Assembly: GCF_041053055.1 (NCBI RefSeq)
Contig: NZ_CP163443.1
Span: forward strand, 2,914,001-2,978,000
Reading direction: 5' to 3'
Length of the DNA: 64,000 nucleotides
DNA from: Streptomyces sp. R41
GTDB lineage: Bacteria > Actinomycetota > Actinomycetes > Streptomycetales > Streptomycetaceae
Shown here one piece after another: positions 1-7,763 of this stretch. Position 1 is the stretch's first letter, and each line of letters starts with the position of its first letter. The translations under genes and the position numbers were made by a program. A model generated the notes under the pieces. The model was not told where the DNA came from. It was given only the letters and a program-made list of their open reading frames with translations, and made no database searches.

Positions 1-1441
1 AGGCATCGGTGAGCAGCGCCTTCGCCCTGTCGAGGTCGAAGAGGCTCAGCCGCCCCAGCAGATAACTGCGCCAGCCACCGGGCGCGAACCGCCCGATCCG
101 CCGGGCCACCTCCCCCACATCGGGCACATCCCCCGCCAGCAGCCCGCACTCGACGGCTTCCAGCGTGCACCGCTCATACGTCGCCGTGTCCGTGCTCAGC
201 CGCGCCGCGGCGGCCAGCTGCCCCGCCGCGTCGGCCCAGGTCCCCTCGGCGGCGAACCTCCGTCCCAGCGCGGCCAGTTCGGCCGACAGTGCGGCGTCGG
301 GTCCGGCCACCGCGAGCGCCCGGTGCCGCAGCCGCTGCGCCTCGCCCGTGACCACGCCGGCGGCCCGCAGATGCAGCGCGGCCCGCCGCGAGGGCCCGAG
401 CTGGTGATACACGGCGGCATGCACGAGCGGATGCGGAAACCCGATGACGGGTCGCCCGGGCACCTCCATGAGCAGCCCCGCCCGTACGGCTTCGTCGAGG
501 CCGCCGAGCGGATCCGCGCGCCCTGGGTGGGCGGCTTCCGCCTCCCCCGCTGCAACCTCCGCCGCGTCCGCCGGTGTGCACTGTGTGCCGAGTACCGCCG
601 CCGCGCACACCAGGGCCTCGGCCGGCGGGCCGCACGCGGCGAGGCGGGCGAGCACGAGGGCCGTGAAGGACTTCGGTGCGGGCGGCGCGACGTCGGTCTC
701 GGCCAGCGCGTCCAGCAGCGCGGATCCCTCCTGTTCCAGCAGGGCCCGTACGTGCAGGGGGTTGCCGCCGGTGTGCGCGTGGAGGCGTACGGCGGCCCGG
801 GCGGTCAGCCCCGGGACGCCCAACTCTCCGCTCAACTCGCACAGTTCGGCGGGCCCGAGTCCGTCGAGCCGGACCCGTACCGCGTCATCGCCGGTGAAAA
901 GCCGCCGGGGCCCCGCCGGCAGCCGGGGATCACCGCCATCCCTTACGACCACGAGTACCAGCACCCGATCGGCCCGCAGCCGCCGGACGGCGAAGGCGAG
1001 AGCCTGGAGGGAGGGGTGGTCGGCCCATTGGGCGTCGTCCACCACGACGACGACTGGTTCGCCGGACTCGGCCGGGGGCTTCGGGGCCGGGGTCTGCGCC
1101 TCGTCCAAGGCCTCCAGCAGCTCCGTACCGGCCGCGGGTGCGTCCGCCCAGCGGGCCCTCGTGCCCAGGAGCTGTTCCAGGACGCCGAAGGCGAGTCCCG
1201 ACTCCGCCTCCTCGCCGGCGGCGTGCAGGACGTGGCCGGCGTCGCGCAGGAAGTGGCGTACGAGGGCGGTCTTGCCGATGCCCGCCGGGCCTTCGACGAG
1301 AACGCGTTGGGGGCGACCGGCGCGGGCCCGTTCGCGGGCGGAGGTCAGCAGCGCGAGGCTGTCCGCGCGGCCGACGAACTCACCGGCCGAATCACCGCCC
1401 GGCTCCGGTCGAGCGAAGGGCCCATCAGTGTCCGCCTCGGC
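1..1441 (-). CDS. LuxR/LAL-type AAA ATPase transcriptional regulator, 3' part cut off by the window; start codon unclear
   Basis: The open minus-strand frame encodes the ATPase half of a large LuxR-family (LAL/MalT-like) regulator. Counting from the first codon after the upstream stop (TGA at 1444-1442), a Walker A motif GPAGIGKT lies near residues 51-58 and a Walker B-like PVVVVVDDAQWAD near 128-140. TPR-like Ala/Leu/Arg-rich sequence follows. The C-terminal LuxR helix-turn-helix would lie left of base 1. Oddity: no ATG, GTG or TTG occurs in this frame before the Walker A motif. Upstream, GGGGAGGTGAGC looks like a ribosome site plus GTG start, but that GTG is one base out of frame. Either a one-base insertion just after the start (or a sequencing error) has broken the gene, or a rare start is used. 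Target genes are unknown; the adjacent SDR genes face the same way. Confidence 0.72.
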
Positions 1442-1788
1442 TCACCTCCCCGGCCCCCGTGCCCGCGTCCTCCTCAACCCCGCCCCTGCTGTCATCCCCT
1501 CCGGTACTAGGCACCCGGTGCTGGGGGCTCTGCCCGCCCGTCCCGCCTGGGGGTCCCCCAGGCCCTTCAGGCAATGGGGGCGGGACGACTGCACAGAGCG
1601 GTAGGCCTCAGAGGGCGCCCGCCTCCCACGACGCGCCGGCCACGGTCACCCGACCGTCACCGGCGACCCCCGCGTCACCGACGCCCCACCCCTGAGGGCG
1701 TCCTCTTACCCGCCCTCTGCGGGCATCCTCCCCAGCCTGGGCTGCGCGGTCCAGGGCCCGAACTCCTGGATGTCGTACGCCGATCGCA
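1442..1788. other. Intergenic region with hairpins and a short dispersed motif
   Basis: No credible gene is seen in these 347 bases. The block contains a palindrome at about 1546-1562 (CCTGGGGGTCCCCCAGG) and a 7-bp stem at 1680-1686/1696-1702 that could end the minus-strand SDR transcript. The motif at 1506-1526 recurs with two changes at 17186-17206. Long frames across this block are low-complexity Pro/Ala/Arg sequence and look like chance frames in high-GC DNA. Confidence 0.5.
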
Positions 1789-2703
1789 CTACTGCGCCCC
1801 GTACACCGCCCCCGGAACCTCCGCCTCCGCGAGCAGCTTCAGCGTCGCCTCACCCGCCTCCGACGGCGTCCATCGCGCGCCCTTGTCCGCGGTCGGGCCC
1901 GGTCGCCAGCCCTCCATCACGGTGATCCGCCCACCCTCGGTCTCGAAGACCCGCCCGGTGACGCCCGCGCTCGCGGCCGACCCCAGCCAGACGACCAGCG
2001 GCGAGACGTTCTCGGGTGCCATGGCGTCGAAACCGGTGCTGGGCGTCGCCATGGTCTGCGCGAAAGTCCGCTCGGTCATCCGGGTGCGGGCCGCGGGAGC
2101 GATCGCGTTGACCTGGACGCCGTACCGCGCGATCTCGGCGGCGGCGACGAGCGTCAGCCCGACGATCCCGGCCTTCGCGGCGCTGTAGTTGCCCTGCCCG
2201 ACCGATCCCAACAACCCCGCCCCGCTACTGGTGTTGACGACCCGGGCCGTCGGCATCCGACCCGCCTTCGCCTCCGCCCGCCAGTGCGCCGCCGCGTGCT
2301 TGAGCGGCAGGAAGTGGCCCTTCAGATGGACGCGCAGCACGGCGTCCCAGTCGTCCTCGTCGAGGTTGACGAGCATCCGGTCGCGCAGGAACCCGGCGTT
2401 GTTGACGAGGGTGTCGAGGCGTCCGTACGTCTCCAGCGCGGTGCGGATGAGCGACGCGGCACCCTCGGTCGTCGCGATGTCACCGCCGTGGGCCACGGCT
2501 TCGCCGCCCGCCGCGCGGATCTCGTCGACGACCGATCGGGCGGGGCTGTCCGGTCCCGGCATGCCGTCGAGGCCGACCCCGAGGTCGTTGACGACGACGC
2601 GCGCGCCCTCGGCGGCGTACGCGAGCGCGTGCGCCCGGCCGAGTCCGCGGCCCGCGCCCGTGACGATCACGACACGCCCCTCGCACAGCAGCGGTGCGCT
2701 CAT
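1789..2703 (-). CDS. Short-chain dehydrogenase/reductase (Rv3548c-like, steroid/HIP catabolism cluster)
   Basis: A 304-residue SDR oxidoreductase. The Rossmann NAD(P)-binding motif TGAGRGLG is at residues 15-22; VNNAGF and a YSAAK catalytic Tyr-Lys pair follow. A C-terminal extension of about 50 residues after the core resembles the dehydrogenase part of peroxisomal-type multifunctional beta-oxidation enzymes, so oxidation of a 3-hydroxyacyl-CoA is the likely reaction. The ATG at 2703 lies 1 nt from the stop of the upstream SDR gene, so the two are probably co-transcribed. In Mycobacterium, the paired SDRs Rv3548c and Rv3549c sit divergently next to echA20 under KstR2 control, the same layout as here. 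The substrate is inferred from context, not from the sequence itself. Confidence 0.88.
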   Translation of the reverse strand: MSAPLLCEGRVVIVTGAGRGLGRAHALAYAAEGARVVVNDLGVGLDGMPGPDSPARSVVDEIRAAGGEAVAHGGDIATTEGAASLIRTALETYGRLDTLVNNAGFLRDRMLVNLDEDDWDAVLRVHLKGHFLPLKHAAAHWRAEAKAGRMPTARVVNTSSGAGLLGSVGQGNYSAAKAGIVGLTLVAAAEIARYGVQVNAIAPAARTRMTERTFAQTMATPSTGFDAMAPENVSPLVVWLGSAASAGVTGRVFETEGGRITVMEGWRPGPTADKGARWTPSEAGEATLKLLAEAEVPGAVYGAQ

Positions 2704-2704
2704 C

Positions 2705-3463
2705 TCACTTCTCCTTGTTGGCAGTTGCGGCATCGAGGAAGGCGGGCAGCTCCCCGCCCCCATGGACGAGCAGCGAGGCCCCGCTGATGTAGGCGGCGGC
2801 GTCCGAGGCGAGGAAGACGGCGGCCTCGCCGATGTCGGACGGCTGGGCGAGACGGCCGAGCGGGACGGTGCGCGCGACGGCGGCGACGCCGTCCTCGCCG
2901 CCGTAGTGCAGGTGCGCCAGCTCGGTGCGGACCATGCCGACGACCAGGGTGTTGACCCGGATGTCGGGGGCCCATTCGACGGCCATCGAACGGGCCAGGT
3001 TCTCCAGGCCCGCCTTGGCAGCCCCGTAGGCGGCCGAGCCGGGTGACGGTCGTGTCCCGCTCACACTGCCGATCATCACGACCGAGCCCTTGGCCTGCTT
3101 GAGGTGCTCGTACGCGGCGATCGACGCGGTCAGCGGGGCGGTGAGGTTGAGCTCGATCACGCGCGCGTGCCGCTCGGCGTCCGCCTGTGCCAGCGGCCGG
3201 TAGGGCGTGCCGCCCGCGTTGTTGACCAGGACATCGAGCCGGGGCAGCGCGTCGAAGAAGGCGTGCACGGCGGCCGGGTCGCGCAGGTCGACGGACACGA
3301 AGTCGGTTCCCTCCAGGGGCAGCTCGGGCGGCCTGCGCGCGCAGACCACGACGTGCGCGCCCGCCCGGGCGAACGCCCGCGCGATCCCGGCCCCGACCCC
3401 ACGGGTGCCGCCGGTGACGACGACGGTCCTGCCTCCGAGATCCACGGTGTCCACGTTGTCCAC
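2705..3463 (-). CDS. Short-chain dehydrogenase/reductase (Rv3549c-like)
   Basis: A 252-residue classical SDR with TGGTRGVG at residues 17-24, an NNAGG motif, catalytic-region Ser (IGSVSG) and YGAAK. The GTG at 3463 is chosen because GGAGG precedes it by 5-6 nt. It is the first gene of a leftward pair, divergent from echA20, with a KstR2-like palindrome between them. Its likely role is dehydrogenation of a CoA-ester or keto intermediate in degradation of steroid C and D rings, by analogy with Rv3549c. Direct substrate evidence is absent. A TTGTCCACA nonamer overlaps its first codons (3456-3464). Confidence 0.88.
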   Translation of the reverse strand: MDNVDTVDLGGRTVVVTGGTRGVGAGIARAFARAGAHVVVCARRPPELPLEGTDFVSVDLRDPAAVHAFFDALPRLDVLVNNAGGTPYRPLAQADAERHARVIELNLTAPLTASIAAYEHLKQAKGSVVMIGSVSGTRPSPGSAAYGAAKAGLENLARSMAVEWAPDIRVNTLVVGMVRTELAHLHYGGEDGVAAVARTVPLGRLAQPSDIGEAAVFLASDAAAYISGASLLVHGGGELPAFLDAATANKEK

Positions 3464-3511
3464 AGGGCCTCCCGCGCGGATGCATTCGCTGCTAGCTTCG
3501 AGATTGCGCCT

Positions 3512-3525
3512 AACAAACGTTTGGT
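3512..3525. promoter_or_regulatory. KstR2-like operator between the SDR pair and echA20
   Basis: AACAAACGTTTGGT is an inverted repeat around a perfect CAAACGTTTG core. It sits between the divergent starts at 3463 (minus) and 3547 (plus). The published KstR2 box is AnCAAGnnCTTGnT; this site differs only at the two symmetrical inner positions. A second similar site at 10380-10393 supports a regulon operator. The local TetR gene (8945-9556) is the obvious candidate regulator. Confidence 0.7.
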
Positions 3526-3546
3526 GGAAAGGTAGCTGATGCGCCC

Positions 3547-4299
3547 ATGGGTGTCTCCACCTCGTCCCCGGAAAAGGGGATTTCCGTCGTCACGGTCGAC
3601 TTCCCGCCGGTGAACGCACTGCCGGTGAAGGGCTGGTACGACTTGGCCGACGCCGTCCGCGCGGCGGGCCGCGACCCCGAGATCCGCTGTGTGGTGCTGA
3701 GGGCCGAGGGGCGCGGTTTCAACGCGGGCGTCGACATCAAGGAGATGCAGCGCGACACGGAGGGTCATCGCGCCCTCATAGGCGCCAACCGCGGCTGCTT
3801 CGAGGCCTTCGCCGCGGTGTACGAGTGCGAGGTGCCCGTTGTCGCGGCCGTGCAGGGCTTCTGTCTGGGCGGCGGGATCGGGCTCGTGGGGAACGCGGAC
3901 GCGATCGTGGCGAGCGAGGACGCGACCTTCGGGCTGCCCGAGCTGGACCGGGGCGCACTCGGCGCGGCCACGCATCTGGCCCGCCTCGTACCGCAGCACC
4001 TGATGCGCGCCCTGTACTACACCTCGCGCACCGCCACCGCCGCCGAGCTGCACGCGCACGGCTCGGTGTGGAGGGTCGTGCCGCGCGAGGAACTGCACGC
4101 GGCCGCCCTGGAGTTGGCGCGCGAGATAGCCGCCAAGGACGGTCACCTCATCCGGCTCGCGAAGGCCGCGATCAACGGAATCGATCCCGTCGACGTGCGC
4201 CGCAGCTACCGCTTCGAGCAGGGCTTCACCTTCGAGGCGAACCTCAGCGGGGTCGCCGACCGTGTCCGCGACACCTTCGGAAAGGAGGCCGCCCAGTGA
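3547..4299 (+). CDS. echA20: Enoyl-CoA hydratase/isomerase family protein EchA20
   Basis: A 250-residue crotonase-fold protein. Oxyanion-hole segments are visible as GFNAGVDIKEM (near residues 57-67) and GFCLGGGIGLV (near 104-114). In mycobacteria EchA20 is a ring hydrolase that opens the steroid D-ring-derived cyclic ketone of HIP-CoA intermediates (5-OH HIC-CoA). It opens the rightward operon echA20-ipdA-ipdB-ipdC-SIMPL; its stop overlaps the ipdA GTG by 4 nt. The start is a choice: an ATG at 3540 is better spaced from GGAAAGG but is out of frame, so ATG 3547 is used. Identity rests on sequence type plus the conserved neighbourhood. Confidence 0.87.
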   Translation: MGVSTSSPEKGISVVTVDFPPVNALPVKGWYDLADAVRAAGRDPEIRCVVLRAEGRGFNAGVDIKEMQRDTEGHRALIGANRGCFEAFAAVYECEVPVVAAVQGFCLGGGIGLVGNADAIVASEDATFGLPELDRGALGAATHLARLVPQHLMRALYYTSRTATAAELHAHGSVWRVVPREELHAAALELAREIAAKDGHLIRLAKAAINGIDPVDVRRSYRFEQGFTFEANLSGVADRVRDTFGKEAAQ

Positions 4300-5180
4300 G
4301 CGACAAGACCATGTCGGCCGAGGAAGCCGTCGTCCGGCTGGAGAGCGGGATGACCCTCGGCATCGGCGGCTGGGGCTCCCGCCGCAAGCCGATGGCGCTG
4401 GTGAGAGCACTGCTCCGCACCGAGATCACCGATCTCACCGTCGTCTCGTACGGCGGCCCGGACGTAGGCCTGCTCGCCGCCGCCGGACGGATACGGAAAC
4501 TCGTCACCGCCTTCACGACCCTCGACTCGATCCCGCTCGAACCGCACTACCGCGCGGCGCGCGAGAGCGGCGCCTTCGAGCTGATGGAGGTCGACGAGGC
4601 GATGTTCATGTGGGGGCTGCGCGCCGCCGCGAACCGCCTGCCCTTCCTGCCCGTGCGGGCCGGGATCGGCTCGGACGTGATGCGGGTCAACCCCGGCCTG
4701 CGGACGGTCACTTCGCCGTACGTCGACGAGTCCTCGGGGACACGGGAGGAGTTCGTCGCCATGCCGGCCCTGCGCCTGGACGCGGCCCTGGTCCATATGA
4801 ACCGGGCGGACCGCCTCGGCAACGGCCAGTACCTGGGTCCGGACCCGTACTTCGACGACCTGTTCTGCGAGGCGGCGGACGCCGCGTATGTGTCATGCGA
4901 GCAGCTCGTCGAGAACATCGGCACGGCGGAGCTGACCAAGGAGGCCGCCCCGCAGACGCTGCTGCTCAAGCGGTCGAGCGTGACGGGGGTCGTCGAGACG
5001 CCGACCGGCGCGCACTTCACCTCGTGCGTCCCCGACTACGGACGCGACGAGGCCTTCCAGAAGCTGTACGCCACCACGCCGTACGCCGAGTTCGCCGAGC
5101 GGTTCCTGGGCGGGGACGAGCACGCCTACCGGAGCGCCGTCCAGGCCTGGCAGAAGGAACAGAAGGGGCAGCACCAGTGA
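4296..5180 (+). CDS. ipdA: CoA-transferase family alpha subunit IpdA (ring hydrolase subunit)
   Basis: A 294-residue CoA-transferase family I alpha-type subunit (N-terminal GMTLGIGGWGSRRKPM; later LVENIGTAEL). In Mycobacterium and Rhodococcus, IpdA and IpdB form a heteromer that hydrolyses the last steroid ring (COCHEA-CoA) instead of transferring CoA. The GTG at 4296 has AAAGGAGG 8-9 nt upstream and overlaps the echA20 stop (GTGA); its own stop overlaps ipdB in the same way, which suggests coupled synthesis of the two subunits. Assignment to Ipd rather than to a generic 3-oxoacid CoA-transferase rests on the neighbourhood. Confidence 0.88.
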   Translation: MSDKTMSAEEAVVRLESGMTLGIGGWGSRRKPMALVRALLRTEITDLTVVSYGGPDVGLLAAAGRIRKLVTAFTTLDSIPLEPHYRAARESGAFELMEVDEAMFMWGLRAAANRLPFLPVRAGIGSDVMRVNPGLRTVTSPYVDESSGTREEFVAMPALRLDAALVHMNRADRLGNGQYLGPDPYFDDLFCEAADAAYVSCEQLVENIGTAELTKEAAPQTLLLKRSSVTGVVETPTGAHFTSCVPDYGRDEAFQKLYATTPYAEFAERFLGGDEHAYRSAVQAWQKEQKGQHQ

Positions 5181-5992
5181 CCGTCTCCCGTGCCGAGTAC
5201 TGCGTGATCGCCTGTGCCGAGGCCTGGCGGGGCGACGGCGAGGTGCTCGCCAGCCCGATGGGCGTGATCCCGGCCATCGGCGCCCGCCTCGCCAAGCGCA
5301 CCTTCTCGCCCGACCTGCTGCTGACCGACGGCGAAGCCATGCTCGTCGGCCTCGACGGCACACCGGAAGGCTGGCTCCCGTACCGGCAACATCTGACGAT
5401 GGTCACCGGTGGCCGCCGGCACGTGATGATGGGCGCGAGCCAGATCGACCGCTTCGGCAACCAGAACATCTCCTGCATCGGCGACTGGGCCAAGCCCAAG
5501 CGCCAGCTGCTGGGCGTGCGCGGCGCCCCGGTCAACACGCTCAACAACCCGACCAGTTACTGGATCCCGAAGCACTCGCCGCGTGTCTTCGTCGAGCGGG
5601 TCGACATGGTGTGCGGGGTGGGGTACGACCGTGCCGCCGCCGCGGGGCCGAGCGCCACGCGCTTCCACCGCATCCCGCGCGTGGTGACCGACCTCGCCGT
5701 CCTCGACTTCGCGACGCCCGACCACTCGATGCGCCTCGCCTCACTGCACCCGGGCGTCACGATCGCGCAGGTGAGGGAGGCGACAGGCTTCGCGCTGACC
5801 GTCCCCGAAGAGGTGCCGTACACCCGTGATCCGACCCCGGAAGAGCTGGAGTTGATCCGCGCGGTCATCGACCCGAAGGGCACCCGGGATCGCGAGGTCA
5901 CCGAACCGAAGGGCACACGGGATCGCGAGGTCACCGAACCGAGGAACACGCGGGATCGTGAGGTCCCGGACAGTGGCAGGGTCGGACGCTGA
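5177..5992 (+). CDS. ipdB: CoA-transferase family beta subunit IpdB, with a triplicated C-terminal tail
   Basis: A 271-residue partner of IpdA, starting at the GTG that overlaps the ipdA stop. The body (VIPAIGARLAKRTFSPDLLLTDGEA as separate short motifs, NQNISCIGDW, VCGVGY) is the beta-subunit fold. The end is odd: after RAVIDPKGTRDREV the last 11 residues are repeated as TEPKGTRDREV and TEPRNTRDREV, encoded by imperfect 33-bp tandem repeats at about 5872-5970. Most homologues are near 250 residues and end close to the first copy, so the tail looks like a recent in-frame triplication. TGATG overlap couples it to ipdC. Confidence 0.87.
   Translation: MTVSRAEYCVIACAEAWRGDGEVLASPMGVIPAIGARLAKRTFSPDLLLTDGEAMLVGLDGTPEGWLPYRQHLTMVTGGRRHVMMGASQIDRFGNQNISCIGDWAKPKRQLLGVRGAPVNTLNNPTSYWIPKHSPRVFVERVDMVCGVGYDRAAAAGPSATRFHRIPRVVTDLAVLDFATPDHSMRLASLHPGVTIAQVREATGFALTVPEEVPYTRDPTPEELELIRAVIDPKGTRDREVTEPKGTRDREVTEPRNTRDREVPDSGRVGR
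5872..5970 (+). repeat. 33-bp tandem repeat, three copies, at the 3' end of ipdB
   Basis: Three in-frame units each encode an 11-residue block ending in TRDREV (DPKGTRDREV, TEPKGTRDREV, TEPRNTRDREV). Units 1 and 2 differ by a few bases and unit 3 is more diverged. Because the period is a multiple of three, copy-number change would leave the reading frame intact. Confidence 0.85.
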
Positions 5993-7056
5993 TGGACACC
6001 GCGCTGACCCGGCTCGTAGGCGTCCGCCACCCCATCGTGCAGACCGGCATGGGCTGGGTGGCGGGCCCACGCCTGGTCTCCGCCACGGCGAACGCCGGCG
6101 CGCTGGGCATCCTGGCCTCCGCGACGATGACGCTCGACCAGCTGCGGGACGCCGTACGAGAGGTCAAGTCCCGTACGGACCAGCCGTTCGGTGTGAATCT
6201 GCGCGCGGACGCCGGGGACGCGGACGACCGGGTGCGGATCATCGTCGACGAGGGCGTGCGCGTCGCGTCCTTCGCCCTCGCCCCCTCGCGCGAGCTGATA
6301 GCCGAGCTGAAGGAGGCGGGCGTGATCGTCGTCCCGTCCATCGGGGCGCGCCGGCACGCCGAGAAAGTGGCCGCCTGGGGCGCCGACGCGGTGATCGTGC
6401 AGGGCGGCGAGGGCGGCGGGCACACCGGCGAGGTGGCGACGACCGTGCTGTTGCCGCAGGTGGTGGACGCGGTCGACATCCCGGTCGTGGCGGCGGGCGG
6501 CTTCTACGACGGGCGGGGACTGGTGGCGGCGCTGGCGTACGGCGCGGCGGGCATCGCGATGGGTACGCGCTTCCTTCTGACCTCCGACTCGACGGTGCCG
6601 GACGCGGTGAAGGCGAGGTATCTGGCAGCGACGGTCAAAGACATCACCGTGACCACGGCGGTGGACGGTCTGCCGCACCGGATGCTGCGTACGGACCTGG
6701 TGGACGCCCTGGAGAACTCCGGCCGCGGGAAAGCCCTGCTCCACGCCGTCCGCCGGGCGGCCGGGTTCCGGAAGCTGTTCGGGCTCACCTGGCGACGGAT
6801 GGTGCGCGACGGGCTCGCCCTGAAGCACGGCAAGGAGCTGTCCTGGAGTCAGGTCCTGCTCGCCGCGAACACCCCGATGCTGCTGAGGTCGGCGATGGTG
6901 GACGGGCGTACGGACCTCGGGGTGATGGCGTCCGGGCAGGTCGCCGGGGTGATCGACGACCTGCCGTCGTGCGCCGAGCTGGTGGAGCGGGTGATGGCCG
7001 AAGCCACGGAAATCGTCGGCGCGCTGTCGGCGGGCGGTGCTTCAATGCGCGCATGA
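5992..7056 (+). CDS. ipdC: Nitronate monooxygenase-like FMN flavoprotein IpdC
   Basis: A 354-residue TIM-barrel flavoprotein of the 2-nitropropane dioxygenase (NPD) family. FMN-binding loops are visible as QGGEGGGHTG and AAGGFYDGRG, followed by GAAGIAMGTRFL. In Mycobacterium IpdC (Rv3553) is a flavin-dependent reductase of a carboxyl cyclohexenone-CoA intermediate (cis-trans double-bond removal) and is encoded directly after ipdB. Here its ATG overlaps the ipdB stop (TGATG) and its stop overlaps the following gene (ATGA). General NPD annotation is safe; IpdC is inferred from synteny. Confidence 0.85.
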   Translation: MDTALTRLVGVRHPIVQTGMGWVAGPRLVSATANAGALGILASATMTLDQLRDAVREVKSRTDQPFGVNLRADAGDADDRVRIIVDEGVRVASFALAPSRELIAELKEAGVIVVPSIGARRHAEKVAAWGADAVIVQGGEGGGHTGEVATTVLLPQVVDAVDIPVVAAGGFYDGRGLVAALAYGAAGIAMGTRFLLTSDSTVPDAVKARYLAATVKDITVTTAVDGLPHRMLRTDLVDALENSGRGKALLHAVRRAAGFRKLFGLTWRRMVRDGLALKHGKELSWSQVLLAANTPMLLRSAMVDGRTDLGVMASGQVAGVIDDLPSCAELVERVMAEATEIVGALSAGGASMRA

Positions 7057-7694
7057 CAGAGACGATCAAAGAGCCCTGGGGGCTCAGTGTGTTCGGTGCC
7101 GGCAGCGTGCGGGTCGAACCGCAGCTGGTGCGGGTGAAACTGACGGTGGACGTGCTGGAGCCCGTGCCCGACAGGGCGTTTCAGGAGGCGGGCGCCGCGG
7201 TGGCGCGGCTGCGCGATGTGTTGCGCGAGCACGCGATACCGGATGCGTCGGTTTCGGGCTCCCGGCTCAAGCTCAGCTCGGACTACGACGGTTACGGCGG
7301 CGAGCGGAAGTTCCTCGGATACCGCTGCCGGGCCTCGTACGTCATCGAGACGGAGGCGCTCGACGACCTCCAGCGGCTGATCGTGGACGCCGTCGATGCC
7401 GGGGCGCACCAGATCGACAGCGTGGAGTTCGACGTGCACGACAAGCCGGCGCTGCGGGACGAGGCACGCCGGAAGGCGGTGGCGGCCGCCCGCCGCAAGG
7501 CCGAGGTGTACACGGAGGCGGCGGGCGTGCCGCTGGGCCCTGTGGTGCACATCCAGGACGTGGACTCGGAGTCGTACGAGTTCCGCCAGTACCGGGGCCA
7601 TGGTGGCGGCGGTGGCAGCTCGGCGGGCGATCTCGCGCCCGGAAGGGTGGAGGTGTCCGCGGGCGTGGTGCTGGGCTTCTCCCTAGGACGCTGA
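7053..7694 (+). CDS. SIMPL-domain (DUF541) protein
   Basis: A 213-residue protein made of one SIMPL/DUF541 domain: N-terminal beta-rich GLSVFGAGSVRVEP, a central FLGYRCRASYVIE segment, and the helix RDEARRKAVAAARRKAEVY typical of the family. A Gly/Ser-rich loop (GHGGGGGSSAGD) precedes the last strand. No signal peptide or membrane segment is obvious, unlike many exported SIMPL proteins. It overlaps the ipdC stop by 4 nt, so it is the last gene of this operon although it has no known part in steroid degradation. Its function is unknown; relatives form oligomeric cages. Confidence 0.82.
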   Translation: MTETIKEPWGLSVFGAGSVRVEPQLVRVKLTVDVLEPVPDRAFQEAGAAVARLRDVLREHAIPDASVSGSRLKLSSDYDGYGGERKFLGYRCRASYVIETEALDDLQRLIVDAVDAGAHQIDSVEFDVHDKPALRDEARRKAVAAARRKAEVYTEAAGVPLGPVVHIQDVDSESYEFRQYRGHGGGGGSSAGDLAPGRVEVSAGVVLGFSLGR

Positions 7695-7763
7695 CGCCCG
7701 CCGACAGACTGCCCGCGACCGCGCACCGCCGACCGCCGGGCGTCCACTGCCGACGTATGGCCC

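Noticed and set aside
3456..3464. Single DnaA-box nonamer TTGTCCACA
   Set aside because: One isolated copy at the start of an SDR coding sequence; it can be explained by codon usage (Val-Asp-Asn on the minus strand).
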